A stretch of 64,000 bases of DNA from DASRDR01 sp035550795. Lineage in GTDB: Bacteria > Methylomirabilota > Methylomirabilia > Rokubacteriales > DASRDR01. This document shows positions 51,493 to 60,806 of this stretch, in pieces. The stretch is taken from assembly GCA_035550795.1 (NCBI GenBank), contig DASZOL010000063.1, forward strand, positions 8,230-72,229, given 5' to 3'. The notes below the pieces were generated by a model. That model was not told the DNA's origin. It worked only from the letters and a program-made list of their open reading frames with translations, and ran no database searches. The stretch's first letter is position 1. Each line of letters begins with the position of its first letter. Position numbers and translations under genes: made by a program.

Positions 51493-52347
51493 GTGACGAA
51501 GGCCATCGACGTCCACTGCCACCTCTCCACGCGCCCCCAGTACGAGGCGTGGGGCCCCTACCTCGACGCGATGGAACGCTACTACAAGTTCCGGCCGGAC
51601 GTGCACTCCGAGGAGGAGATGGTCGACGACCTCCGGCGGGCGGACGTCCGCGCCTGCATCATCGGGTGGGACGCGGCGGCCGGCTCCGGGGGTCCGCCGC
51701 TCACGAACGACTACGTCGCGGACCTGGTCCGGCGCTTTCCCGACACGTTCCCCGGCGGCTGGGCGATGATCGACCCCTGGAGGGGGCGCGAGGCCGTCCG
51801 CGAAGCCGAGCGCTGTCTCACGACGCTCGGGCTGATGGGCCTCAAGTTCCAGGCGACGGCCCAGGCCTTCTTCCCAGACGACCACCGCTTCTACCCGCTC
51901 TACGACCTGTGCCAGTCCCTGGGGAAGGTCGTCCAGTTCCACTCCGGCACCACCGGCTTCGGCGCCGGGACCCCGGGCGGCATGGGCTTGAAGCTCAAGT
52001 ACTGCCGGCCGATCCCCCATCTCGACGACGTCGCCGCGGACTTCCCCGACCTCACGATCATCGCCTGTCATCCTTCGTGGCCCTGGCAGGACGAGATGAT
52101 CGCGGTATGCCTCCACAAGGCGAACGTCTTCATGGAGATGTCCGGCTGGTCTCCCAAGTACTTCTCGGAGGCGCTCAAGCGTGAGATCCGGGGCCGGCTC
52201 CAGGACCGCGTCATGTTCGGCTCCGACTATCCGGTGCTGAGCTACGAGCGTCTCTTCCGCGACTGGGAGTCCGAGGGGTACCCGGACGCGGTGCTGGAGA
52301 AGGTCTACCTCCGGAACGCCGAGCGGATCCTGGGTCTCCATCCCTGA
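51493..52347 (+). CDS. Amidohydrolase family protein (ACMSD/2-pyrone-type, COG2159)
   Basis: The 284-residue TIM-barrel enzyme has the metal-binding DVHCHLST at the N-terminus, a central QFHSGTTGFG His, ACHPSWPWQDEM, and the catalytic FGSDYPVLSYERL Asp near residue 243. COG2159 members decarboxylate or hydrolyse cyclic acids; the substrate is unknown. Starts at GTG. Confidence 0.9.
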   Translation: MTKAIDVHCHLSTRPQYEAWGPYLDAMERYYKFRPDVHSEEEMVDDLRRADVRACIIGWDAAAGSGGPPLTNDYVADLVRRFPDTFPGGWAMIDPWRGREAVREAERCLTTLGLMGLKFQATAQAFFPDDHRFYPLYDLCQSLGKVVQFHSGTTGFGAGTPGGMGLKLKYCRPIPHLDDVAADFPDLTIIACHPSWPWQDEMIAVCLHKANVFMEMSGWSPKYFSEALKREIRGRLQDRVMFGSDYPVLSYERLFRDWESEGYPDAVLEKVYLRNAERILGLHP

Positions 52348-52505
52348 CGGCTGCGGCGCGGCGTGGCGCCCGCTCGGGGCGGCGAGGGGGGCGCTCCCGG
52401 CCGCACGCGCGAGCGCCCCCGTGGGCGGACCACCGCCCGGCCAGCGGACAGCGTGGCGTTCTCGGGCCGATCGCCGCGGCCGGGATGCGACGCGCGGCCG
52501 ACCGG

Positions 52506-52511
52506 TACAAT
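52506..52511 (+). promoter_or_regulatory. -10 box TACAAT fixing the start of the ABC ATPase gene
   Basis: TACAAT ends 7 bases before the GTG at 52519 and overlaps the ATG at 52510, which therefore cannot be in the mRNA if this box is used. Confidence 0.45.
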
Positions 52512-52518
52512 GAACGGC

Positions 52519-53427
52519 GTGACGCCGATGCTCGAAGCGCGGGCCCTCGTGAAGCACCTCGGCGGCCGGAAGGTCGTGGACGGCGTGGATCTCGTGTGCC
52601 GCTCCGGCGAGATCCATGGGCTGCTCGGTCCGAACGGCGCCGGCAAGACCACGACCCTGCGGATGCTGTACGGGTTCCTGACCCCCGACGGGGGAGAGAT
52701 CCGCTTCGAGGGGACGGACGTGCGCCGGGACCTGGCGCACGCCAAGCGCTCCATCGGCGTCTGTACCCAGGAGGACACGTTTGACGGCGACTTCACGGTG
52801 GAGCAGAACCTCCTGGTCGCCGCCGAGTACTTCCGCCCCCGGCCGGAGGCCCTCCACGAGCGGGTCGGGCAGCTCCTCGACCGCTTCGAGCTGCGCACGT
52901 ACGCACGGCAGAAGCCGGAGACGCTGTCGGGCGGCTTCAGGCGCCGGCTGATGCTCGCCCGCGCGATCGTGCACCGGCCGCGCCTCCTCTTCCTGGACGA
53001 GCCCACGACCGGCCTCGATCCCCAGGCGCGCGTGGCCGTCTGGCAGCTGGTGGACGGGCTGCGCGCCGAGGGGCTCGCGATCATGCTGACCACGCACTAC
53101 ATGGACGAGGCGGAGCGGCTCAGCGACGTGCTCACCGTGCTGGCTCGCGGCCGCGTCGTCGCCCACGGAGCGCCGAAGGCCGTCCTGGGCGACTCCGTGG
53201 GCGAGCACGTCGTGGTCGTGGCGACCGACGCCGAGGTGACCGCGGCGCTCCTGCCGTGGCTCGCGCGCCACGGCGTCCGGGAGCCGGCCAGCGTCCTGGG
53301 CGACTGGCACGTGCCGCTCAGCGCCGAGGGGCTGGCGGACTTCGCGCGGGCCTTCCCCCACCTTCGCTACGAGGTCCGCGGCCCGACGCTCGACGACCTG
53401 TTCCTCAAGCTGGCGCTCGAGCCGTGA
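52519..53427 (+). CDS. ABC transporter ATPase (NodI/DrrA-like)
   Basis: The ~302-residue ATPase has Walker A GPNGAGKTTTLRML, signature LSGGFRRRLMLARAI (Phe replaces the usual Gln), Walker B RLLFLDEPTTGLDPQARV, and a C-terminal extension (residues ~215-300) as in NodI/DrrA exporters. It pairs with the permease encoded next, with a GTGA overlap. Starts at 52510 (ATG) or 52528 (ATG) are possible; the -10 position favours GTG 52519. Confidence 0.9.
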   Translation: MTPMLEARALVKHLGGRKVVDGVDLVCRSGEIHGLLGPNGAGKTTTLRMLYGFLTPDGGEIRFEGTDVRRDLAHAKRSIGVCTQEDTFDGDFTVEQNLLVAAEYFRPRPEALHERVGQLLDRFELRTYARQKPETLSGGFRRRLMLARAIVHRPRLLFLDEPTTGLDPQARVAVWQLVDGLRAEGLAIMLTTHYMDEAERLSDVLTVLARGRVVAHGAPKAVLGDSVGEHVVVVATDAEVTAALLPWLARHGVREPASVLGDWHVPLSAEGLADFARAFPHLRYEVRGPTLDDLFLKLALEP

Positions 53428-54275
53428 CCGCGCCGACAGTGGCGCCGGCACGTTCCTCGGTCGGCCTCGACGCGCGCTGGCTGACCGCCGCGCTCGAGTG
53501 GCAAAGCCGGGCCGTCGTGGTCCGACACCTTCGCGTCCATCTCCACAACTGGCACACCGCGTTCCTCCCGCCGGTCTTCGAGCCCGTGGCGATGCTCCTC
53601 GCCTTCGGTCTCGGTCTCGGGGGCTACGTCGCGAACCTCGACTGGCGGGGCCGGCCGGTGGAGTACCCGACCTACGTGGCGCCGGGTCTCCTCGCGTATG
53701 CGGCATTCATGACCGCCGTCTTCCAGGCGCTCTTCGCCGCGTTCGTCCGGATGCGCTACCAGCGGACGTGGGAGGGTCAGCTCACGACGCAGGTCGAGCT
53801 GCGGCACGTGGTCTGGGGCGAGGTCCTGTGGGCGGCGCTCCTGGCCACCATCTACGTCCTGATCGTCGCCTGCGTGCTGGCGCTCTTCGCGGTCGGCGGC
53901 CTGATCGAGCTCCGGCTCGCCTGGCTTCCCGCCGTGCTCCCGATCGCCTTCCTCGGGGGCTGCGGCTTCGCGGCCTTCGGGCTCTGCTTCACCGCGCTCG
54001 TGCCCACGATCGACCACATGAATCTCCCGGTCTTCCTCGTCGTGATCCCGATGGGGCTCCTGTCGGGCACGTACTTTCCCATCACGCACCCCACGCTCGC
54101 GACGCTGTCGGCGGCGAATCCCCTGTATCACCTGGCCCAGACCTACCGGGGGCTACTCCTGGGCGGCCCCGTCGGCAGCCATCTCGCGGCCCTGGCCCTC
54201 CTGTCGCTGCTGATGGTGGCCGTGCTCGTTCCTCTCGATCTGCGCCTGCTCCGCCGCCGGGTCCTCGGCGACTGA
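53424..54275 (+). CDS. ABC-2 type permease (NodJ-like)
   Basis: The 283-residue membrane protein has six helices and the NodJ-type segments AALEWQSRAVVVRHLRVHLH, FEPVAMLLAFGLGLGGYVA, YVAPGLLAYAAFMTAVFQAL and the final LSAANPLYHLAQTYRGLLLG. NodIJ-type pairs export modified oligosaccharides or drugs. Start GTG overlaps the ATPase stop. Confidence 0.9.
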   Translation: MTAPTVAPARSSVGLDARWLTAALEWQSRAVVVRHLRVHLHNWHTAFLPPVFEPVAMLLAFGLGLGGYVANLDWRGRPVEYPTYVAPGLLAYAAFMTAVFQALFAAFVRMRYQRTWEGQLTTQVELRHVVWGEVLWAALLATIYVLIVACVLALFAVGGLIELRLAWLPAVLPIAFLGGCGFAAFGLCFTALVPTIDHMNLPVFLVVIPMGLLSGTYFPITHPTLATLSAANPLYHLAQTYRGLLLGGPVGSHLAALALLSLLMVAVLVPLDLRLLRRRVLGD

Positions 54276-54338
54276 CGCGGCGAAGCGGCTCCCGCACGAC
54301 CTTGACCCGAGGCGGCGACCGGTGGTAGTGAGGGCGTC

Positions 54339-55154
54339 GTGAAGCTCGCCGGCAAGGTCGCCCTCGTCACCGGTGCCGCCCGGGGGATCGGCCGCGGTAT
54401 CGCGCTCGCGCTCGCGGGCGAGGGCGTCCACGTCGCGGCCGCCGACCTCGGGGCGCCGACCGACGCCGCCATCGGCTACCGGCTGTCGCGGCCGGCCGAC
54501 CTCGAGGAGACCGTGCGGAGCCTCGAGGGTCGCGGTGTCCGCGCCCTCGGCATCGTCGGCGACGTCACGCAGGCCGCGGACGCGCGCCGGATGGTGGCGG
54601 AGACGGCGGCCGGTCTTGGGCGGCTCGACATCGTCGTGAACAACGCCGGTGTCCTGGTCGGCGGTCCGTTCGAGCAGCTCACCGAGGCGCAGCTCGACCG
54701 CATGATGGCGGTCAACGTCAAGGGCGTGGTCCTCGTGACCCAGGCCGCCCTCCCCGAGCTCCGAGCACGTGGCGGAGGCGCCGTCGTGAACATCGCCTCG
54801 ATCTCGGGGAAGACGGGCCGCGCCTTCACCGCCGGCTACGCGGCCTCTAAGTTCGCGGTCGTCGGCCTCACGCAGGCCCTCGCACACGAGTACGGGCCCG
54901 CCAACATCCGGGTCAACGCCGTGTGCCCCGGCCTCCTCCGGACGACGATGTGGACGGACGGCGTCGCGCCCGCACGCGCACCGTCCCTCGGCGTCCCGGT
55001 CAGCGAGGCCTTCGACGCCTTCGTCCGCCAGACCACGCCGCTCGGGCGGGAGCAGACGCCCGAGGACATCGGCGAGGCCGTCGTCTACCTCTGCCGCGCG
55101 GAGAACGTGACCGGCATCGCCCTCAACGTCGCCGGCGGCGTGGAGATGCACTAG
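54339..55154 (+). CDS. Short-chain dehydrogenase/reductase
   Basis: The 271-residue SDR has the cofactor motif TGAARGIGRG at residues ~11-20, an NNAG motif (VVNNAGVLVGG near 103), catalytic Ser (NIASISG), and YxxxK (GYAASKFAVVGL), with C-terminal NVAGGVEMH. It oxidises or reduces an alcohol/ketone using NAD(P). Substrate unknown. A weak TTGACC-18-TAGTGA element ends 7 bases before its GTG. It is followed by the hybrid kinase but is not coupled to it. Confidence 0.9.
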   Translation: MKLAGKVALVTGAARGIGRGIALALAGEGVHVAAADLGAPTDAAIGYRLSRPADLEETVRSLEGRGVRALGIVGDVTQAADARRMVAETAAGLGRLDIVVNNAGVLVGGPFEQLTEAQLDRMMAVNVKGVVLVTQAALPELRARGGGAVVNIASISGKTGRAFTAGYAASKFAVVGLTQALAHEYGPANIRVNAVCPGLLRTTMWTDGVAPARAPSLGVPVSEAFDAFVRQTTPLGREQTPEDIGEAVVYLCRAENVTGIALNVAGGVEMH

Positions 55155-55205
55155 GCCCTCCCTGCCCGGGTCGCGTTGAATCGTCCACGGCGCCGTCACT
55201 TCGGC

Positions 55206-55211
55206 TAGAAT
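55206..55211 (+). promoter_or_regulatory. Candidate -10 box for the hybrid kinase operon
   Basis: TAGAAT in the 139-base gap upstream of the kinase ATG. No convincing -35; motif evidence only. Confidence 0.35.
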
Positions 55212-55293
55212 AGCGGCGCCTTCTTCAGGCGACACTTCTTCGAGAGCACGTGCCGACGGACGCCAGATTGGGAGGCGGTATGAGGGCCTGTCG

Positions 55294-58200
55294 ATGAGCT
55301 CCCGCCTGGACGAGCACTCGGCTCGGGTCAGGATCGGGCTGATCGCAGGCGGTCCGGAGGGCCTGGCTCTTCTCCAGCTCCTGCTCGGCTGGACGTCGGC
55401 GAAGGTCGTCGTCGTCGTCGACCCCACGGGAGACGCGCTCGTGCTCCAGCAGGCGAAGTCGCGGGGGATTCTCGCGGCGACCCGTCACCTGGAGGTCTTC
55501 GGTCACCTCCCGGTCGACGTCGTCATCGAGTCCACGGGGCAAGCGGCCATCCTGGACGAACTGCTCCACGCCCGCCCGCCCGGCGTGGATGTCATCGGCG
55601 CCGGAAGTCTCCCCTTCCTTCGCCCCTTGCTGCGGGACCTCGGCGAGAGCGCTGAGCAGCAGGCGGCGACCGGCGAGATCCTGAGGATCATCAGCAGCTC
55701 TCCCACAGACGTGCAGCCTGTGCTGGACGCCGTCGTCCAGAACGCCGCTCGGCTCTGCGACGTGCCGGATGCAGACCTGTTCCGGGTCGAGGGCGACGGG
55801 CTTCGGCTGGCGGCCACGATCGGGCCTCACCCGTTCTGGTCGATCGGAGAGGGTGCGCCCATCAGCCGGAACTGGGTGACCGGGCGCTCGGTCGTTGACC
55901 GAATGACGATCCACATTTCCGACCTCTCGACGTCCGAGAGCGAGTTCCCGGAGGGCTCGGCCTACGCGAAGCAGTACGGCCATCGAACCACCCTCGCTAC
56001 CCCGCTCTTGCGTGAGGGCATGCCGATCGGGGCGATCCTGCTCCGTGGCATGGAGCTCCGCCCGTTCACCGACAAGCAGATCCAACTCCTCGAGACCTTC
56101 GCCGCCCAGGCGGTCATCGCCATTGAGAATGCCCGGCTGTTCCGGGAGCTGGAGGTCCGGAACCGCGACCTGACCGAGACGCTCGAGCAGCAGACCGTCA
56201 CCAGCGAGATCCTGCGCGTCATCTCGAGCTCGCCGACCGACGTCCAGCCGGTCTTCGACACGATCGCCGCCAACGCGCTCCGGCTGTGCGGCGCCACGTG
56301 GAGCGCGGTCCTGCGATTCGACGGCGAGCTGATGCACCTCGTCGCGCACCACAACCTGGGAGACCCCGCCCAGATGGAAGCGCTCATCCGGGCCTTCCCC
56401 AGGCCGCCGCGCCCAGGCGGAGCCACGGACCGGTCGGTCCTGACCCGCGCGATCGCCCATGTGCCCGACGTGCAGGAGGATCCCTCGTACCAGTTCGGCG
56501 GGCTGGCGCAGGCGACCGGCTATAGAAGCATTCTGAGCGTGCCAATGCTCCGGGACGGGCAGCCCGTCGGCGCAATCGTGGCCACCGCGGCATCCCCCCG
56601 TGCCTTCGCGTCCCGTCAGGTGGAGTTGCTCAAGACCTTCGCGGCCCAGGCGGTCATCGCCATCGAGAACGTCCGGCTGTTCAAGGAGCTCGAGGCGCGC
56701 AACCGCGACCTGACCGAGACGCTCGAGCAGCAGACCGCCACCGGCGAGATCCTGCGCGTCATCTCGAGCTCGCCGACCGACGTCCAGCCGGTCTTCGACA
56801 CGATCGCCCAGAGCGCCGCGCGGCTCTGCGAATCCGAGTTCTGCTTCGTCTTTCGGTTCGACGGAGAGCTCCTCCACCTCGCGGCTCACCACGGGCTCAC
56901 GCCCGAGGGTTACGACGCTTTGCGCCGCGCCTGGCCCGCGTCGCCCAGCCCGGGACGAGCCGCGGGCCGATCGGTCCTCACCCACGGCGTCGCGCATATC
57001 CCGGACGTCCATGCGGACCCGGGCTACGTGCTCGGCACGGTCGCGCAGATCGCGGCCTACCGCAGCACCGTGGCCGTGCCGATGCTGCGCGACGGCGCTC
57101 CGATCGGAACGATCAACGTTTCGCGGTCCCGGCCCGGGGCCTTCTCGGACCGGCAGATCGAGCTCCTCAAGACCTTCGCCGACCAGGCCGTCATCGCCAT
57201 CGAGAACGTCCGCCTGTTCAAGGAGCTGGAGGCGCGCAACCACGACCTGACCGAGACGCTCGAGCAGCAGACTGCTACCGGCGAGATCCTGCGCGTCATC
57301 TCGAGCTCGCCGACCGACGTCCAGCCGGTCTTCGACACCATCGCGCAGAGCGCGAGGCGACTCTGCGAGGCTCAGTTCTGCCACGTTTTTCGATTCGATG
57401 GCGAGCGGGTCCACTTCGTCGCCCACCATGGATTGGCCCCGGAGGGCGTGGAGGCCATGCACCGCGCCTTTCCCATGCCGCCAAGCCGGCGGAGCGCCGC
57501 GGGCCGGTCGATTCTCAAGCGCGCCGTCGAGCACATCCCGGATGTCGACTCAGACCCGGACTACGGGCTGACCTCGGTGGCGAAGGCCGTCACCTTCCGC
57601 GCCACGCTGGCCGTCCCCATGTTGCGCGACGACCTGCCAGTCGGGGCGATCACCGTCTCGCGATCCCGCGTGGGGGCCTTCTCGGACCGGCAGATCGAGC
57701 TCCTCAAGACCTTCGCCGACCAGGCCGTCATCGCCATCGAGAACGTCCGCCTGTTCAAGGAGCTCGAGGCGCGAACACAGGACCTGACGCGATCGGTCGG
57801 CGAGCTCCAGGCGCTCGGCGAGGTCAGCCAGGCCGTCAGCTCAACGCTCGACCTCGCGACGGTGCTGGCAACCATCGTCAGCCGCGCCGTCCAGCTCTCC
57901 GGCAGCGACAGCGGGATCGTCTACGAGTTCGACGAGACCACCCAGAGCTTTCACGCGCGAGCGACGCATCAGATCACGCCGGAGCACCTGGAGGCGGTCC
58001 GGGCGGCGCCGATCCGGCTGGGCGAAGGAGCGGTCGGGCGCGCGGGTGTGATCCGGGAGCCCGTCCAGGTCGCGGACATCCAGGAAGAATGGCGGCTCGT
58101 TCCCGCCCAGGTGCGAGCGCTCCACGCCCGGGAAGGCACGCGCACGCTGCTCGCGGTCCCGCTCGTCCGAGAGGACCGGCTGCTGGGTGGCCTCGTGATG

Positions 58201-60438
58201 CTGCGGCGAGAGCTTGCGTCCTTCTCTCCCGAAATCGTCGCCACCCTGCAGACCCTCGCGGCGCAGTCGGTGCTCGCCATCCAGAACGCGCGCCTGTTCC
58301 GCGAGATCGACGCGAAGAGCCGGGAGCTCGAGGGCCTCTCCCAGAACATGGAGCAGCTCTACCGACTCTCCACCGCACTCCAGGAGCCCCTCTCCCTGGG
58401 CGAGCAGCTCACGCGCGTGCTCGACGCCGCCCGCCAGGTGGTGCGTCTCGACCGGCTCCACGTCTGGACGCTGACGCCGGAGGCCGATGCCCTCATGCTC
58501 GGCGCAGGGGCGGGCCTGACCAGGGAGGAGTGGCGGCCGCTGGAAGACCTGACCATTCCGCTCAACGAGGCGGGCGCGCTGGCCGCGGCCTACCGCGAGC
58601 GCGCGCCCATGCTCTTCACCGACCAGAACCCCTTGCCGCCCGAGCTTCGCCTCCGTCCCCCCTATTCGGCGCTGGCCGCCCTGCGAACGAAGAACCTCCT
58701 GGCGATCCCAATGATCGCGCGCGGCCGCCCGGTCGGCGTCCTGTCCGCGGACAACAGGATCAGGCGCGAGCCGATCCCCCCCCACATGGTCGATCTCCTC
58801 CAGACGTTCGCGTCGCAGGCCGCCGTCGCCGTGGAGAACGCGCGCCTGTTCCAGGAGATCCAGGAAAAGGGCCGGGAGCTCGAGGTCGCCAGCCGCCACA
58901 AGTCGCAATTCCTCGCCAACATGAGCCACGAGCTCCGGACGCCGCTCAACGCCATCATCGGCGTCACGGAGATGCTCCTCGAGGACGCGCAGGCGGCGGC
59001 CCAGCCCGACCAGATCGAGGCGCACGAGCGCATCCTCCGGGCGGGCCGGCACCTCCTTGCCCTGATCAACGACATCCTCGACCTCTCGAAGATCGAGGCC
59101 GGGAAGCTGGAGCTCTCGCTGGAGTCGGTCGCCCTCGGCCCCATGGTCGAGGACGTGGTGACGACCATCCGGCCTATCGCAGCGAAGAACGGGAACGACG
59201 TCGATGTGGAGTGTCCCGCCGACGTCGGCGCGATCCGGGCCGATCCGACACGGCTCCGCCAGGCGCTGCTCAATCTCGCCAGCAACGCCAGCAAGTTCAC
59301 CGAGCGCGGGAGGATCCGGATCGACGTGGGGCGCCAGCCGGACGCCGGCGGGCGCGACTGGGTCACCATGGCGGTCTCGGATACGGGCATCGGCATGACC
59401 GCCCAGCAGATGGCGAGGCTGTTCGAGGAGTTCACCCAGGCCGACGCCTCGACGACGCGCAAGTACGGCGGGACCGGTCTCGGCCTGGCGATCAGCCGGC
59501 GCCTCTGCCGCCTGATGGGAGGGGACATCACGGTCACGAGCGAATCGGGCCGGGGCTCCACCTTCACCATTCGTCTCCCTGCGGACGCCCGGGTCGTCGA
59601 ACCGGGGGCGACGGAGGCCGCGCCGAGGCCGCTCGCCTCTCCGCCGAGGCCCGGGCCGCCGGGGAGAACGCCCAGCCCGGTGCTGGTGATCGACGACGAC
59701 CCGACGGTCCGCGACCTCATGAGCCGCTTCCTCGTGAAGGAAGGGTTCCCCGTGGTCACCGCCGCAAACGGGATCGAGGGGCTACGGCGGGCGCGCGAGA
59801 GCCACCCGGCGGCGATCACGCTGGACGTGATGATGCCGGACCTCGACGGGTGGACCGTGCTGGCGGCGCTCAAGGGCGACCCCGCGCTGGCCGACATCCC
59901 GGTGATCCTGGTGACGATCGTCGACGAGAAGACCCGAGGGTACGCGCTGGGCGCGACCGACTACATGGTCAAGCCGATCGATCGCGAGCGTCTCGCCGGC
60001 GTCCTCCGGAGCCTCTGCGGCGACCGCCCGACGCCTCATGCCCTCGTGGTCGAGGACGACGAGGCCACGCGGTCGGTGATAGGCCAGACGCTCGAGCGTG
60101 CGGGCTGGTCGGTGGCGCAGGCCGAGCACGGCCTCAGGGGCCTGGAGCGCGTGGCCGAGCGGCGTCCCGACGTGATCGTCCTCGACCTCATGATGCCGGA
60201 GATGAATGGGTTCGACTTCCTCGACGCCCTTCGCGGGAACGCCGATTGGCGCGGCATCCCGGTCCTCGTCCTCACAGCCATGGACCTGAGCGCCGAGGAC
60301 CGGCAGCGCCTGAACGGCGAGGTCGAGCGGATCCTCCAGAAGGGGGCGTCGACGCGCGAGCAGCTCCTGGGCGAGGTCGGACGCGTCCTGGCGAGCGTGA
60401 TCACGCGCCGGACGCAGCCGTCAAGGGATGCGCCGTGA
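55294..60438 (+). CDS. Giant hybrid sensor histidine kinase: Rossmann-like sensor, six GAF domains, two receivers
   Basis: The 1,714-residue soluble protein begins with a nucleotide-binding-like alpha/beta domain (RIGLIAGGPEGLALLQLLL… VVVVDPTGDALV, residues ~10-105). Four GAF units follow (starts ~121, 296, 476, 655), each opening with a near-identical EQQTATGEILRVISSSP-type leader, then two divergent GAFs (~837 and ~1014). HisKA has H1212 in NMSHELRTPLN; HATPase has NLASNASKF, SDTGIGM and GGTGLGLAI. Two receivers carry D1511 (TLDVMMPDL) and D1631 (VLDLMMPEM). No membrane segments, so the signals are cytoplasmic. It overlaps a lone receiver gene (GTGA). Confidence 0.95.
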   Translation: MSSRLDEHSARVRIGLIAGGPEGLALLQLLLGWTSAKVVVVVDPTGDALVLQQAKSRGILAATRHLEVFGHLPVDVVIESTGQAAILDELLHARPPGVDVIGAGSLPFLRPLLRDLGESAEQQAATGEILRIISSSPTDVQPVLDAVVQNAARLCDVPDADLFRVEGDGLRLAATIGPHPFWSIGEGAPISRNWVTGRSVVDRMTIHISDLSTSESEFPEGSAYAKQYGHRTTLATPLLREGMPIGAILLRGMELRPFTDKQIQLLETFAAQAVIAIENARLFRELEVRNRDLTETLEQQTVTSEILRVISSSPTDVQPVFDTIAANALRLCGATWSAVLRFDGELMHLVAHHNLGDPAQMEALIRAFPRPPRPGGATDRSVLTRAIAHVPDVQEDPSYQFGGLAQATGYRSILSVPMLRDGQPVGAIVATAASPRAFASRQVELLKTFAAQAVIAIENVRLFKELEARNRDLTETLEQQTATGEILRVISSSPTDVQPVFDTIAQSAARLCESEFCFVFRFDGELLHLAAHHGLTPEGYDALRRAWPASPSPGRAAGRSVLTHGVAHIPDVHADPGYVLGTVAQIAAYRSTVAVPMLRDGAPIGTINVSRSRPGAFSDRQIELLKTFADQAVIAIENVRLFKELEARNHDLTETLEQQTATGEILRVISSSPTDVQPVFDTIAQSARRLCEAQFCHVFRFDGERVHFVAHHGLAPEGVEAMHRAFPMPPSRRSAAGRSILKRAVEHIPDVDSDPDYGLTSVAKAVTFRATLAVPMLRDDLPVGAITVSRSRVGAFSDRQIELLKTFADQAVIAIENVRLFKELEARTQDLTRSVGELQALGEVSQAVSSTLDLATVLATIVSRAVQLSGSDSGIVYEFDETTQSFHARATHQITPEHLEAVRAAPIRLGEGAVGRAGVIREPVQVADIQEEWRLVPAQVRALHAREGTRTLLAVPLVREDRLLGGLVMLRRELASFSPEIVATLQTLAAQSVLAIQNARLFREIDAKSRELEGLSQNMEQLYRLSTALQEPLSLGEQLTRVLDAARQVVRLDRLHVWTLTPEADALMLGAGAGLTREEWRPLEDLTIPLNEAGALAAAYRERAPMLFTDQNPLPPELRLRPPYSALAALRTKNLLAIPMIARGRPVGVLSADNRIRREPIPPHMVDLLQTFASQAAVAVENARLFQEIQEKGRELEVASRHKSQFLANMSHELRTPLNAIIGVTEMLLEDAQAAAQPDQIEAHERILRAGRHLLALINDILDLSKIEAGKLELSLESVALGPMVEDVVTTIRPIAAKNGNDVDVECPADVGAIRADPTRLRQALLNLASNASKFTERGRIRIDVGRQPDAGGRDWVTMAVSDTGIGMTAQQMARLFEEFTQADASTTRKYGGTGLGLAISRRLCRLMGGDITVTSESGRGSTFTIRLPADARVVEPGATEAAPRPLASPPRPGPPGRTPSPVLVIDDDPTVRDLMSRFLVKEGFPVVTAANGIEGLRRARESHPAAITLDVMMPDLDGWTVLAALKGDPALADIPVILVTIVDEKTRGYALGATDYMVKPIDRERLAGVLRSLCGDRPTPHALVVEDDEATRSVIGQTLERAGWSVAQAEHGLRGLERVAERRPDVIVLDLMMPEMNGFDFLDALRGNADWRGIPVLVLTAMDLSAEDRQRLNGEVERILQKGASTREQLLGEVGRVLASVITRRTQPSRDAP
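55657..57780 (+). repeat. Tandem GAF-unit repeats inside the kinase gene
   Basis: Four units of about 537-540 bases encode GAF domains. The leader copies at 56182, 56722 and 57259 are nearly identical at DNA level, and the end segments 57138-57228 and 57674-57764 match over about 90 bases without a difference. This suggests recent unequal crossing-over or gene conversion. Confidence 0.85.
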
Positions 60439-60806
60439 CGAAGATCCTCTACGTCGAGGACAACGACGACAACGTCTACATGCTGCGCAGCCGCCTGACG
60501 CGAGCGGGGTTCACCGTGGTCGTGGCGGAGGACGGTGAGCAGGGCGTCGCCATGGCAGCCGCGGAGGCGCCGGCCCTGATCCTGATGGACCTGAGCCTTC
60601 CGGTCCTGGACGGCTGGGAAGCCACGCGACGGCTCAAGGCTGCCGCGGAGACGGGCGCCATCCCCGTCATCGCGCTCTCTGCGCACGCCATGGAAGGCGA
60701 GCGGGCCCGCGCGCTGGCGGCGGGGTGCGACGACTTCGACACCAAGCCGGTCGACTTCCCCAGGCTGCTGGACAAGATCCGGTCGCTCCTGGCGAAGGCC
60801 ACATGA
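60435..60806 (+). CDS. Stand-alone receiver protein
   Basis: The 123-residue CheY/DivK-like domain has acidic ED(N)DD, D52 in ILMDLSLPVLDG, and K in FDTKPVD. It has no output domain. It overlaps the kinase stop (GTGA) and the next gene start (ATGA), so it is strictly coupled to both and likely shuttles phosphate. Confidence 0.92.
   Translation: MTKILYVEDNDDNVYMLRSRLTRAGFTVVVAEDGEQGVAMAAAEAPALILMDLSLPVLDGWEATRRLKAAAETGAIPVIALSAHAMEGERARALAAGCDDFDTKPVDFPRLLDKIRSLLAKAT

Noticed and set aside
50989..53706. A 905-codon minus-strand frame
   Set aside because: It overlaps nadE, the amidohydrolase and an ABC ATPase, all with clear motifs; the composition is that of GC-rich shadow sequence.
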